Source of the DNA: Bacteroidia bacterium
GTDB taxonomy: Bacteria > Bacteroidota > Bacteroidia > J057
Assembly: GCA_030430205.1 (NCBI GenBank)
Contig: JAUIGE010000001.1
Location: 412,866 to 476,865, forward strand
DNA: 64,000 nucleotides
Direction: 5' to 3'
The position numbers were made by a program, and so were the translations under genes. Below are positions 25,708-34,642 of this stretch, piece after piece. Position 1 is the first letter of the stretch. Each line of letters starts with the position of its first letter. Under the pieces are notes generated by a model. It was given only the letters and a program-made list of their open reading frames with translations, did no database searches and was not told the DNA's origin.

Positions 25708-27018
25708 TCATTCAGAAGTTCCCTCCAAACGTTTGTTATTTTTTACCCCCAAATCCCGCAAGCGCTCTGCGCGGTTCATCAAATTGCCCTTGCCATCGGC
25801 AAGCTTGCGCATGGCATCGGTATGGGTGCGGCTGGCCTGATCGAGGTGTTTGCCGATTTTGGACATTTCTTCCATAAAGCCTACAAATTTGTCATAGAGC
25901 ATCCCACCCTGTCGGGCGATTTCTTCTGCGTTCTTGTTTTGGCGCTCCAATTTCCAGATGGAAGAGACCGTGCGCAGGCATGCCAGCAAAGTTGTCGGGC
26001 TGACAATCACGATGCGTTTTTCCCATGCAATGGAAAATAAATCAGGCTTTGCCTGCAGGGCCAGGCTAAATGCCGCCTCTATCGGCATAAACATCAGGAC
26101 GAAGTCGGGGGAGTTGATTCCCTTGAGGTTGTGATAATGTTTATCGCTGAGTTGCTGCACATGCGTTTGCACGGAAGTGAGATGTTGCACCAAAAAGCGC
26201 TCTCTTTCCACGACTTCTTCTGTGAGTAAAAATTGCTCATAAGCAACCAAGGAAACCTTGGAATCTACGATCAGGTGCTTACTTTCCGGCAGTTTGATGA
26301 CCACATCGGGATGAAAATGAGCGTTATCGCCATTTTCCAGTTTTTTCTGTACCTCAAATTCTTCTCCCTTGCGCAGGCCGCTGCTTTCGAGCACGCGGCT
26401 CAAAATCATCTCCCCCCAGTTTCCCTGGGCTTTGTTGTCACCCTTGAGGGCGCGGGTGAGATTTTGGGCATCTTCACTCATGCGAAGGTTGAGGTGAACG
26501 AGGTTCTCGATCTCTTTTTGCAGGTGGAAGCGTTCGCGCGCTTCTTTGTCATAGGTGTCCTGCACCTTTTGTTCAAAAGTATGAAGCCGCTCTTTGAGCG
26601 GTTCGAGCATGGCCTTAAGCTGCTCGCGGTTGTTGCTGGAAAGTTCCTCTGTATTGATCTTGAGGATGCGGTTGGCGAGGGATTCAAAGTTTCCCTGAAA
26701 ATGCATTTGCAGCTCGGAAACCTCTTTTTTGTGGTCCACAAACTTTGTGGAGAGGTTGTTGTAATCGGCGCTTAGCCGACTGAGGTCAGCTGTAAGCTGG
26801 ATGATGCGCTCTTCCCGCTGTTGGTGAACGATCCGTTCTTTGTCGAGGTCTTTCATAAAAATACTGAGTTGGTTTTTGGCCATCTCAGCCTGAGAAGAGG
26901 CGTGACCTTCGCGCCGAATCATATTCTGAAGCCTGTTATTTTGAATAAAATAAATGATCAGGCTGCCTGCTAAAAGTCCAAGAATAGAACCTATTGCAAA
27001 AGTTAATGGATCCAGCAT
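25708..27018 (-). CDS. rmuC: DNA recombination protein RmuC
   Basis: A 436-residue protein of the RmuC family, thought to limit inversions between inverted repeats by acting at DNA structures. Residues about 5-25 are an N-terminal membrane anchor (FAIGSILGLLAGSLIIYF), followed by a long coiled coil (about 30-170). The nuclease-like core shows the family landmarks KAQGNWGEMILSRVLESSGL, the KHLIVDSKVSL beta segment, and SPTTLLACLRTVSSIW. Length and layout are normal. Nearby recJ also acts in recombination, but the genes are not in one operon. Confidence 0.93.
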   Translation of the reverse strand: MLDPLTFAIGSILGLLAGSLIIYFIQNNRLQNMIRREGHASSQAEMAKNQLSIFMKDLDKERIVHQQREERIIQLTADLSRLSADYNNLSTKFVDHKKEVSELQMHFQGNFESLANRILKINTEELSSNNREQLKAMLEPLKERLHTFEQKVQDTYDKEARERFHLQKEIENLVHLNLRMSEDAQNLTRALKGDNKAQGNWGEMILSRVLESSGLRKGEEFEVQKKLENGDNAHFHPDVVIKLPESKHLIVDSKVSLVAYEQFLLTEEVVERERFLVQHLTSVQTHVQQLSDKHYHNLKGINSPDFVLMFMPIEAAFSLALQAKPDLFSIAWEKRIVIVSPTTLLACLRTVSSIWKLERQNKNAEEIARQGGMLYDKFVGFMEEMSKIGKHLDQASRTHTDAMRKLADGKGNLMNRAERLRDLGVKNNKRLEGTSE

Positions 27019-27132
27019 ATTAAGATTGTATAAAAAAAGATAGTAATTGCTAAGTAAAGATAGAAAAATGACCCATGTAATGCTAATGCAATTAGGAAAA
27101 GGAAATGAAATCTAAATCCTGTTTTTTTCGTT

Positions 27133-27140
27133 TAACTTTG
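27133..27140 (+). promoter_or_regulatory. Candidate -7 promoter element of the redoxin gene
   Basis: TAACTTTG matches the Bacteroidota -7 motif TAnnTTTG exactly. It is 31 bp upstream of the ATG at 27172, which leaves a normal short leader. No clear -33 TTG is visible at the usual distance. Confidence 0.45.
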
Positions 27141-27171
27141 TGTCAACGACAAAATTTTATTTTTTGAACTG

Positions 27172-27645
27172 ATGAAACAACTATTGATTATACTGGCATT
27201 TCTGTTAGGGACACTATTTGCCACCAAGGCTTTGGCACAATTACCCGCTTTTGCATTCACAGACCTGGAAGGTAATGTATTTACGCAGCAAAACCTGCAG
27301 CCCAATTTGCCGACCATGGTGATGTATTTTGATCCTTATTGCGATCACTGCGAGCATCAGGCAAGCTGGATTAAGGAAGCTGAAAGCAAATTCAAAAATG
27401 TTCAATTGGTTTTTGTCACCACAGAACCGGAAGCAGATGCCACAGCCGCTTTTAAAGAAAGGATTTTCAAAGAAACCCAATTGAAGCACCTGCATTTTTT
27501 GATTGACAGTGACTTCATGTTTGATGGTTATTTTGAAGGCTATTATGAAGCGCCCAGCATCCTGTTGTTTGACAAAAATGGAAAAAAGGTAAAAACCTTT
27601 TCCAAAGAAACTTCAGCAGCAGACTTGCTCAAGTTTTTGCAATAA
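27172..27645 (+). CDS. Secreted thioredoxin-fold protein (redoxin/TlpA-like)
   Basis: A 157-residue protein with a signal peptide (LLIILAFLLGTLFATKALA). The mature part has the AhpC/TlpA-type start LPAFAFTDLEGNVFTQQNL and a redox-active CxxC at 57-60 (PYCDHC). A cis-proline region (APSILLFDKNGK) follows at about 125-136. It is predicted to act as a thiol-disulfide exchanger in the periplasm. It is the first gene of a mostly plus-strand series and is followed by a perfect hairpin. Confidence 0.88.
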   Translation: MKQLLIILAFLLGTLFATKALAQLPAFAFTDLEGNVFTQQNLQPNLPTMVMYFDPYCDHCEHQASWIKEAESKFKNVQLVFVTTEPEADATAAFKERIFKETQLKHLHFLIDSDFMFDGYFEGYYEAPSILLFDKNGKKVKTFSKETSAADLLKFLQ

Positions 27646-27695
27646 ATCTCCTGCACATACTTATTCCCATTTACGCTTGTAAATTGCGGTGATTC

Positions 27696-27727
27696 TTGCG
27701 ATTTCTTCTTTCGAAAAGAAATCGCAA
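27696..27727 (+). terminator. 12-bp perfect hairpin after the redoxin gene
   Basis: TTGCGATTTCTT (27696-27707) pairs perfectly with AAGAAATCGCAA (27716-27727) around an 8-base loop. It lies 50 bp after the redoxin stop. There is no strong U-run after it on the plus strand, so it may be a terminator or an mRNA 3'-end stabiliser. Confidence 0.5.
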
Positions 27728-27795
27728 AAATTGCGTTTTCCATATTACAGGCACCAAGCCATACATTTTTCCTTATTCAAATCATTTTTAATCTC

Positions 27796-28254
27796 ATGAG
27801 TTTAAAAGACACACTCAACGAAGGCATCAAAACTGCCATGAAAGCCAAAGACCAGGCAAGCCTGCGCACGATGCGCGCATTGAAAGCAGCTATTTTGCTG
27901 GCCGAAACGGCAGAAGGCCGCGAAGCGGGCACAGGCCTCAGCGAGGCTGAGGAGCTGAAACTCCTGACCAAGCAAGCCAAGCAACGCCGTGATTCTCTGG
28001 ATCAATTTTCAAAAAATGGTAGAGAAGACCTCGCTCAGACAGAGCGTGAGGAGCTCGAAGTCATCGAGCAATTTTTGCCTAAGCAGCTTTCAGAAGCTGA
28101 AATCAAAGCAACCGTAGAAAAAATCATAGCAGATACCGGCGCCAGCGGCATGAAAGACATGGGCAAGGTGATGGGAATCGCTTCGCAAAAAATGGCCGGA
28201 AAGGCTGATGGAAAGCTTATCTCGGCTTTGGTGAGGGCTATACTGGCGGGTTGA
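27796..28254 (+). CDS. GatB/YqeY domain protein
   Basis: A 152-residue helical protein of the YqeY family. It begins with SLKDTLNEGIKTAMKAKDQASLRTMRALKAAI, shows LTKQAKQRRDSLDQFSKNGREDLAQTEREELEVIEQFLP in the middle, and ends with the family's GMKDMGKVMGIASQKMAGKADGKLISALVR. The fold is the tRNA-binding tail found in the GatB amidotransferase subunit; stand-alone copies are widespread and their role is not well defined. ATG at 27796. Spacing to the next gene is 109 bp. Confidence 0.93.
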   Translation: MSLKDTLNEGIKTAMKAKDQASLRTMRALKAAILLAETAEGREAGTGLSEAEELKLLTKQAKQRRDSLDQFSKNGREDLAQTEREELEVIEQFLPKQLSEAEIKATVEKIIADTGASGMKDMGKVMGIASQKMAGKADGKLISALVRAILAG

Positions 28255-28363
28255 TTTTTGGCATTGCATTTCTAAATAAAATGCCGTTAATTTGCTAGTA
28301 ATCAAACCAAAAGGACCTCCTTCCGTAACCAAAACTTTAAGCAGTTGATTATTTTGTAAAACA

Positions 28364-28975
28364 ATGGAAGCAGCATCACCAGGAATAGCGCTCAATTTTT
28401 TTGACATCATTGTTGTTATCCTGATAGGCATCGGGATGTACAGAGGATTTAAGAAAGGGATGGTAAGCCGTGTGGCTGCTATCATTGGTATTATTTTATC
28501 CATCGTTGCAGGCTTGAATTTTTCGAATGCAGCGCAGGATTGGTTGTCACAGAGATTGGCACTGGATCCCACGATCATCACGATCCTTTCTTTTGTGCTG
28601 ATCGCTGTGGTGGTGATGGTGGTGGTTACTTTTGTTTTCAAATTTTTGGAAGACCTTTTTGCTAAAATGAACCTGGGCATCAACAATGCCCTGGGTTCAG
28701 TAGCCGGCGGCTACCTGACTGCCATCGGCATCAGCATCATTATCAGCATATTGCGTCCGCTGAATATTCCTTCTCAGACGAGTATCAGTGATTCTATGAC
28801 GTATGAGCCTTTGCGCTCATTTGCTGTAGAGAACCTGCGCCTTGCGCTGGGCATCATGCCTATCGCCAAAGACGCATTGATGCGTCTCGATAACTTCGTC
28901 AAAGAAGAAGGCGGAAATGTGCAGCAAACACCCGAGCCTACCCAGCAGGCACCCAAGCCTACCCCTATTCGCTGA
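28364..28975 (+). CDS. CvpA-family membrane protein
   Basis: A 203-residue protein with four membrane segments: FFDIIVVILIGIGMYRGF, VAAIIGIILSIVAG, IITILSFVLIAVVVMVVVTFVF, and AIGISIIISILRPL. The first segment with RGFKKG after it is the CvpA (colicin V production) signature. The C-terminal tail is a soluble Pro/Gln-rich stretch (QTPEPTQQAPKPTPIR). In other bacteria CvpA proteins affect envelope stability and biofilm. It is followed by the amidotransferase gene after 24 bp. Confidence 0.88.
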   Translation: MEAASPGIALNFFDIIVVILIGIGMYRGFKKGMVSRVAAIIGIILSIVAGLNFSNAAQDWLSQRLALDPTIITILSFVLIAVVVMVVVTFVFKFLEDLFAKMNLGINNALGSVAGGYLTAIGISIIISILRPLNIPSQTSISDSMTYEPLRSFAVENLRLALGIMPIAKDALMRLDNFVKEEGGNVQQTPEPTQQAPKPTPIR

Positions 28976-28999
28976 TCCGGACTTTTTGATTTTCAACCT

Positions 29000-29563
29000 A
29001 TGATTGTCTTCATAGACAACTACGATTCCTTTACTTACAATTTGGTTGACCTCTTTGCCCGCCACGAGCGGGTAAAAGTATATCGAAATGACCGCATTTC
29101 GATAGCTGAAATCATGGAACTCAGGCCGCAGGGCGTGGTGATCTCTCCCGGGCCGGGACGGCCCGAGGATAGCGGTATCTCATTGGACTTTGTCCAAAAA
29201 CACCACCAGGATACGCCGATATTCGGCGTTTGTCTGGGCCAGCAGATTATCGGCCAGGTACTGGGCGGAGAGGTCGTCCGGGCCGAAAGACCCATGCATG
29301 GCAAAACTTCTTTGATTTACCATGAAGGTAAATCTGTCTTCCAGGGGCTGCAAAGCCCCCTGGAAATCATGCGCTATCACTCGCTTTTGCTGGCAAAAGA
29401 AAGCCTGCCCCAGGGGCTGAATATCACCGCCGAGACGGCGGAGGGCGAAATTATGGCCATCTCTCATGAAAGTTTTCCCCTTACCGCAGTGCAATTTCAT
29501 CCAGAGTCTATCTTGTCCGAGGCAGGAGAACAGATGGTAAAAAATTGGATGGCAAGTTTGTGA
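29000..29563 (+). CDS. Anthranilate/aminodeoxychorismate synthase glutamine amidotransferase subunit
   Basis: A 187-residue class I glutamine amidotransferase, which supplies ammonia to a chorismate-using partner for tryptophan or folate synthesis. The start IDNYDSFTYNLVDLF is diagnostic. The catalytic triad is Cys78 (FGVCLGQQIIG), His167 and Glu169 (VQFHPES). Oxyanion block VISPGPGRPEDSG is normal. No TrpE/PabB partner gene is next to it, so whether it is TrpG or PabA cannot be decided from this window. It is the third gene of the YqeY-CvpA-amidotransferase run. Confidence 0.93.
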   Translation: MIVFIDNYDSFTYNLVDLFARHERVKVYRNDRISIAEIMELRPQGVVISPGPGRPEDSGISLDFVQKHHQDTPIFGVCLGQQIIGQVLGGEVVRAERPMHGKTSLIYHEGKSVFQGLQSPLEIMRYHSLLLAKESLPQGLNITAETAEGEIMAISHESFPLTAVQFHPESILSEAGEQMVKNWMASL

Positions 29564-29655
29564 AGGGTTTGAGCAATCCTTAATTTTACTTATTCTTGCC
29601 CAATATTGATATTCCCCTCCCTTTTTTGTAGGATTGAATAAAGCTTGCCTTTCAC

Positions 29656-30432
29656 ATGAAAATAGAATTAAAAAAAGAGAATGGTTTTAGTTATGTGGAT
29701 GAGGGAAAAGGCCCTGTTATCCTCATACTCCATGGGTTGTTTGGTGCTTTGAGCAATTTTCGGTCAGTGATCGAAGAGTTCAGCAAAAAATACCGCGTCC
29801 TTATCCCTTCTCTTCCTATCTATGAAAAGAGTAAATTCAAACCCTCAGTAGAAGGTTTGACAGAATATGTGAGCGCTTTTGTTACTCACAAAGGTCTGAC
29901 CAATTTTGCGCTTTTGGGTAACTCTCTGGGAGGCCATATTTCCCTGATTTATACCCTGCGAAATCCCGAAAAAGTAAACAGCCTGACGCTCACGGCGAGC
30001 TCTGGACTCTATGAGTCTGGCATGGGAAGTACTTTCCCCAAAAGGGGCTCCTATGATTTCATCAAAGAGCGGGTAGCTTATACCTTTTACTCGCCTCAGA
30101 CGGCCACCAAAGAATTGGTGGATGAGGTGTTTAAAATTGTCAATGACAATTTCGCGGCTTTGCGTATCCTGCGCTTTGCGCGCTCTGCTCAATACCACAA
30201 TATGCGGGACGAACTGGGTGATATTCAGACACCTACCTGCCTGATTTGGGGCTTGAATGACAACATCACTCCGCCCCGTGTCGCGCATGAGTTTGACCGA
30301 TTGATCTCGAATACAGAGCTGCATTTTCTGGACAAATGCGGACATGCTCCGATGATGGAGCAGGCAGAATCCTTTAATACGATTTTTACAGAATTTCTTG
30401 CAAAACATCAGCCTGTGACAACTATTGAATAG
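29656..30432 (+). CDS. Alpha/beta hydrolase
   Basis: A 258-residue alpha/beta hydrolase. The oxyanion region is LHGLFGALSNF (25-35); the nucleophile is Ser90 in GNSLGG (88-93), where Asn replaces the more usual His or aromatic residue. The acid is probably Asp202 in WGLNDNITP, and the base His230 in DKCGHAPMMEQ. No signal peptide, so it is cytoplasmic. Substrate unknown. It precedes the CBS-domain gene by 30 bp on the same strand. Confidence 0.88.
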   Translation: MKIELKKENGFSYVDEGKGPVILILHGLFGALSNFRSVIEEFSKKYRVLIPSLPIYEKSKFKPSVEGLTEYVSAFVTHKGLTNFALLGNSLGGHISLIYTLRNPEKVNSLTLTASSGLYESGMGSTFPKRGSYDFIKERVAYTFYSPQTATKELVDEVFKIVNDNFAALRILRFARSAQYHNMRDELGDIQTPTCLIWGLNDNITPPRVAHEFDRLISNTELHFLDKCGHAPMMEQAESFNTIFTEFLAKHQPVTTIE

Positions 30433-30462
30433 CGGCAGTGGTTATGTTAATAAAAGCCTATT

Positions 30463-31128
30463 ATGATTGCCAGAGAACTTATTTCAGATAGCATTCCACC
30501 CATAAAATCCACAGACAAGTTGGGGACAGCCCTCGACTGGATGCAGGAATTTAAACTCGGCCAACTGCCTATCGTGGATGGCGGTACTTTCCTGGGAATT
30601 ATCACCGAGGAGGAGTTGCTGGATGCGGTAGAGCTGGAAGCGACAGTAGGTGAAACGCGTTTTTCGGTTTGGGACAGCGCCTATGCCACGGGCAATCAGC
30701 ATCTTTTTGACATGGTCAAACTGATGAGCACTTTTCAACTGGATTTCATTCCTGTATTGGATGAGGAAATGAAATACATGGGTATAGTTACCCTAAAAGA
30801 CCTGATGATGAACCTGGGCAATCAATTTGCCTTTCATGAGGCTGGCGGGATCGTCGTGATTGAAGTCGGCAAAAAAAGCTACGTGCTTTCTGAGATTGGC
30901 AGAATCGTAGAGTCTGTAGATGCCAAAGTGTTGGGACTCTTTGTGGACCCCAATCCCAAGACCGGCAATGTGCGGGTTATTTTGAAATTAAATGTCGAAG
31001 ACCTGAGTAAGGTGGTCGCCGCTTTTGAGCGCTTTGACTATATCATCGTTGAGACTTTTCAGCATATAGATGCCCGAAACGATTACCGGCAAAATCTCGA
31101 CAATTTGCTGCATTACCTAGATCTGTGA
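30463..31128 (+). CDS. Two-CBS-domain protein with ACT-like C-terminus
   Basis: A 221-residue protein. Residues about 1-120 hold two CBS motifs: the LGTALDWMQEFKLGQLPIVDGGTFLGIITEEELLDA stretch and the LMSTFQLDFIPVLDEEMKYMGIVTLKDLM stretch. CBS pairs bind adenine nucleotides and act as energy sensors. The remaining part (GGIVVIEVGKKSYVLSEIGRIVES and NVRVILKLNVEDLSKVVAAFERF) looks like an ACT-type regulatory domain. The stop overlaps the GTG start of the outer-membrane gene by 4 bp, so its regulatory target may be in that operon. No membrane segment is visible. Confidence 0.85.
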   Translation: MIARELISDSIPPIKSTDKLGTALDWMQEFKLGQLPIVDGGTFLGIITEEELLDAVELEATVGETRFSVWDSAYATGNQHLFDMVKLMSTFQLDFIPVLDEEMKYMGIVTLKDLMMNLGNQFAFHEAGGIVVIEVGKKSYVLSEIGRIVESVDAKVLGLFVDPNPKTGNVRVILKLNVEDLSKVVAAFERFDYIIVETFQHIDARNDYRQNLDNLLHYLDL

Positions 31129-32546
31129 TCAGAAATTGGATCCTTTCCAGCATTCTCCTCCTGACCTATGTCCTGGCTCATGGCCAATCCCAGGCTGATA
31201 GCCTGGTCTTTGTCCGTCAGATTGCCCTGTTGGGCAATGATCACACCAAGCCGCAAGTCATCTTGCGAGAGATGACCCTGCAGGAAGGCGACAGCCTTTC
31301 TCCTCGCCGATTGGCAGCAGAAATCGAAAAAAGCAGGCAAAATATTTTTAACCTTTCTCTCTTCAATGAAGTCCGCATACAATCCGAGATTGTGGCTGAT
31401 CAGCTCTACCTGATTGTAGAGATGAAAGAGCGTTGGTACTTTTTTCCTATCCCCAATATTGATCTTGAAGAACGCAATACCTACGATCTGCTCCGCAACA
31501 AAAACCTGCACAGATTGGTCTATGGGCTCAATTTGCAATGGAAAAATGTGACAGGCAGAAATGAAGAAATCAATTTCTATGGGCAGCTGGGATTTTCTCA
31601 GCGCTTGTATGTAGACATCGTGCGGCCTGCGATCATCCCCAGTCAATTTATTGACTTGCTGGTGAAAGCGCGCTACATCCGCGAGCCGGAAATCATTTAT
31701 GGCACCACCGATGCACGGGCTCAGTGGGGCGAAACATCGACGGAGCCTTTGCGGAGAACCAATTCACTGCGGGTAGGCCTGCGAAAGAGATTTGGCGATG
31801 TGCGCAAAAGCCTGCTTTTGGAACTGGGCTATCACCATTTTCAATTTTCAGATAGCATTTATTCTTTCAATCCTACTTTCATTCCTACTGCCGACGCGCA
31901 GCTGAGCTATCCCTCTCTGGTGCTTACTTTTTCCAATGACCAAAGGGACTATAAAGGATTTCCCCTGAAAGGCTATAAATACCAGCTGCTTTTTCGCCAG
32001 GTAGGTTTGGGCGAATGGGGAAGTACTTCTTTTACCAAAATGGGCCTGAGCTGGGCGCATCATTTGCCCCTTAAAAAGCGATGGAATTTCGCTTATGGGA
32101 CACATCTGATGTTTAGCCAGGGCAAAAACATTCCTTTTTTTGAGAAAAACTTTATTGGGTACCGGACCGGAGAATTTGCCGGGATCAGCTATGATTTGCG
32201 CGGATACGCGCCTTTTACGATAGATGGCAGTTTTTTGAATATGACCAAGACAGAGCTTAAGTATGCGCTTTTTCCCATACAGCAAGTCAGCATCAGGCAA
32301 GTTCCATTTGAAAAATTCAAAAACTTCCCGCTGGGCGTTTACCTGACAGCCTTTACAGATATGGGCTATGTGAAAGACAATACTTTCAACAATGAAGATC
32401 AATTTCTCAAAAATCAGCTTTTGTATGGTTATGGTGTGGGTTTGAATATCATTGGCTTTTATGATAATTTGCTAAGAATCGAGTTAGCTCGAAACCATCT
32501 CAACCAAACGGGCATTTACCTTTACGGACTTGTATCTATAAAATGA
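31125..32546 (+). CDS. POTRA-domain outer-membrane beta-barrel protein (BamA/TamA-like)
   Basis: A 473-residue protein. A signal peptide (WILSSILLLTYVLAHGQ) is followed by one POTRA-like domain at about 25-110: VRQIALLGNDHTKPQVILREM, the NIFNLSLFNEVRI stretch, and LYLIVEMKERWYFF. The rest is a beta-barrel, with strands such as LRVGLRKRFGDVRKSLLLELGYHHF and a last strand NHLNQTGIYLYGLVSIK. This is the layout of Omp85-family proteins, though shorter than BamA (one POTRA). The start is GTG at 31125, overlapping the CBS gene stop by 4 bp, and its stop overlaps nadK by 4 bp. Confidence 0.85.
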   Translation: MIRNWILSSILLLTYVLAHGQSQADSLVFVRQIALLGNDHTKPQVILREMTLQEGDSLSPRRLAAEIEKSRQNIFNLSLFNEVRIQSEIVADQLYLIVEMKERWYFFPIPNIDLEERNTYDLLRNKNLHRLVYGLNLQWKNVTGRNEEINFYGQLGFSQRLYVDIVRPAIIPSQFIDLLVKARYIREPEIIYGTTDARAQWGETSTEPLRRTNSLRVGLRKRFGDVRKSLLLELGYHHFQFSDSIYSFNPTFIPTADAQLSYPSLVLTFSNDQRDYKGFPLKGYKYQLLFRQVGLGEWGSTSFTKMGLSWAHHLPLKKRWNFAYGTHLMFSQGKNIPFFEKNFIGYRTGEFAGISYDLRGYAPFTIDGSFLNMTKTELKYALFPIQQVSIRQVPFEKFKNFPLGVYLTAFTDMGYVKDNTFNNEDQFLKNQLLYGYGVGLNIIGFYDNLLRIELARNHLNQTGIYLYGLVSIK

Positions 32547-33430
32547 AAATAGCCATTTTCGGCCGGATCACCGACAATACAGACTATCAGTCTCTATTCA
32601 ATTTTTTTTCCTACTTACTGGGGAAAGAAATCCGCTTTTCCTTATATGAAAAATATGCCCGACAGCTGACAAAGGCCTACCCGACTTTGTTGGAAGGACT
32701 TGATCTGGAGTGCTTTAGCTATCGGGAGGAGCTGGTGAGCTGTCGCTATGTGGTTTGTCTGGGGGGAGATGGCACGGTGCTGGAAGCGGTTCGCTTTACG
32801 GGCCCTCTGTCAAAGCCCATCATGGGCATCAACTTTGGTCGCCTGGGCTATCTGGCGAGTGCCAGCAAGACCATGGTTGTCAAAGCCATGGATGAATTGC
32901 TCAATGATAAATATAAAATTGATGAACGAACGCTGATTGCGGTTGAGTCGAATCCGCCGGGTTTGTTTGGCAAAAACAATTTTGGCATCAACGACATCAC
33001 CATTCACAAGAGCAATACCAATGAGATGATCACGGTTCATACCTACCTGAATGGTGAATTTTTGAATTCGTATTGGGGAGATGGGCTGATCTTATCTACG
33101 CCTACCGGCTCTACGGCTTATAACCTTTCGGCGGGCGGTCCGATTATTTTTCCGAATTCGGGTTCATTGGCCATCACGCCGATTGCGCCGCATTCTCTCA
33201 CGGTAAGGCCGGTGGTGATCCCCGATCACTGGACAGTGGCTTTTGAGATCGAATCGCGCTCAGGCGAGGCCATGGTCGCGCTGGATACGCGCACCGAAAA
33301 GGTCAAGACGATGACGGCCATTGCCATCCGCCGTGCGGATTTCAAAGCGCGCCTCGTGCGCGTCTCTTCCACCAGCTACCTCAATAATTTGAGGAAGAGC
33401 CTGATGTGGGGAAGTGATAATCGGAATTGA
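32543..33430 (+). CDS. nadK: NAD kinase
   Basis: A 295-residue kinase that phosphorylates NAD to NADP. The GGDG motif is in VVCLGGDGTVLEAV (about 69-82). The second diagnostic stretch is YWGDGLILSTPTGSTAYNLSAGGPI (begins near residue 174), containing the NAD-binding TPTGSTAY. The C-terminal beta domain is intact. Length is normal. The ATG overlaps the preceding stop by 4 bp (ATGA), so it is the last gene of the CBS-OMP-nadK unit. A tandem repeat begins just after its stop. Confidence 0.96.
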   Translation: MKIAIFGRITDNTDYQSLFNFFSYLLGKEIRFSLYEKYARQLTKAYPTLLEGLDLECFSYREELVSCRYVVCLGGDGTVLEAVRFTGPLSKPIMGINFGRLGYLASASKTMVVKAMDELLNDKYKIDERTLIAVESNPPGLFGKNNFGINDITIHKSNTNEMITVHTYLNGEFLNSYWGDGLILSTPTGSTAYNLSAGGPIIFPNSGSLAITPIAPHSLTVRPVVIPDHWTVAFEIESRSGEAMVALDTRTEKVKTMTAIAIRRADFKARLVRVSSTSYLNNLRKSLMWGSDNRN

Positions 33431-33434
33431 GGAA

Positions 33435-33487
33435 GTTTTGGGTTTCGGGTTTTGAGTTTCGGGTTTTGAGTTTCGGGTTCCGGGTTA
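33435..33487. repeat. GTTTCGGG-type tandem repeat, copy 2
   Basis: The first 45 bases are identical to 7276-7320. It fills the 54-bp gap between the convergent stops of nadK and the zinc-ribbon gene. Confidence 0.75.
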
Positions 33488-34627
33488 CAGCCTGCCATTT
33501 TGGTATTCCTGGATGTAATACTGGACATTTTCCCAGTCTACAGCTATATAAATGCCAGCGGCAATAAGTAATCCCAGGAGAACTGCGAGGGCGATCTTTC
33601 CGGGAGAATATGGCTTTTTCCCATGAACTTTTCCTGTCTGTCCATTGATGAGAAAGCGGTACACTTTGTTTTTGAAGTTGTAGGATGAAATCCAGAGAGG
33701 GAGGATGATGTGTTTGAAAGTCTGTTGGGACTTGTGGGTATCTACGCGCAGACCGCGCTGGGTGTCTCCGCCCAGCTGGCTGGAGCACATCCGCTGGATC
33801 TTTTGATCCATCTGGCGGTCGGCTATATGATAGCCGTTGTCCACTTCTATATCGTAAATCTCGGCTTCCCAGCCGACGAGCAGGCGCGGATCGTAATTGA
33901 CCAACTCTTTGAGGTGGTAGGGGAAAATGCGCTCAATGTCTTCCTGGTTGATGACCCCGGAACCCAGGACGAGTACATCGTCGAAAAAATGGCTCAGGTG
34001 GCCACTCCTTCTCACCCAGCGCACTTTTTGTACCTGAATGGTTTCCCACTGGCCGTTTCTTCTTACGCGTTTGGACTCATAATAATAATAGCCTGCCTCT
34101 CCCCTCCAGTCAGACTCCGTCTGTGCGTCATAGGTCCAAAATGGCAAATAAATGCCATGGAGTTTTTCTACATGGGCGAGCTTTTTCAGTTTGCCGGGAT
34201 GAAACCATCCCTTCCTGATCCATTCTTTAAACTGGGCGAGCCCCTGCTCCCGGCTGATGAAAAAGGGGATGATCCCCATGGGCTGGATGAGCTGGCGCTT
34301 GTGCGCCTCCAGGTTGACATTTTTTGACCCACAGAAGCCGCATTCTACTTTCACAGTCTTGCTTTCCACCATAAAACTGGCGCCGCAGTTCTCGCACCCA
34401 AAGACTTTTTTCCCTATTTCCTCCGGCAGAAAGTCCCGCGCTTTGGCAACAGCATGCGCCAAAGAATGCTCGACCACCTGGTCGTTGGAGCTGTTGATTT
34501 CTTCTGTATTTCCACAAAAATCGCAGGAAAGCTTGTGCAGCTTGGCGGAATAATACAATTGGCTGCCGCAATTTTTACAGGGCAGACTGAGCGTTTGTTC
34601 CAGATAGGATGGCTGGTTTTGATCCAT
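33485..34627 (-). CDS. Double zinc-ribbon protein with C-terminal membrane anchor
   Basis: A 380-residue protein. Four CxxC pairs make two zinc ribbons: Cys17/20 with Cys35/38, and Cys78/81 with Cys96/99. A large middle part (about 110-330) contains aromatic-rich stretches (YLPFWTYDAQTESDWRGEAG, HIADRQMDQKIQRM). The C-terminus is a single membrane segment (GKIALAVLLGLLIAAGIYIAV, about 345-363) followed by a short polar tail. Similar proteins are annotated as TFIIB-type zinc-ribbon proteins and are widespread, without an established function. It is cytoplasmic with a C-terminal anchor, convergent with nadK. Confidence 0.8.
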   Translation of the reverse strand: MDQNQPSYLEQTLSLPCKNCGSQLYYSAKLHKLSCDFCGNTEEINSSNDQVVEHSLAHAVAKARDFLPEEIGKKVFGCENCGASFMVESKTVKVECGFCGSKNVNLEAHKRQLIQPMGIIPFFISREQGLAQFKEWIRKGWFHPGKLKKLAHVEKLHGIYLPFWTYDAQTESDWRGEAGYYYYESKRVRRNGQWETIQVQKVRWVRRSGHLSHFFDDVLVLGSGVINQEDIERIFPYHLKELVNYDPRLLVGWEAEIYDIEVDNGYHIADRQMDQKIQRMCSSQLGGDTQRGLRVDTHKSQQTFKHIILPLWISSYNFKNKVYRFLINGQTGKVHGKKPYSPGKIALAVLLGLLIAAGIYIAVDWENVQYYIQEYQNGRL

Positions 34628-34642
34628 GGTGAAAGTTAAAAA

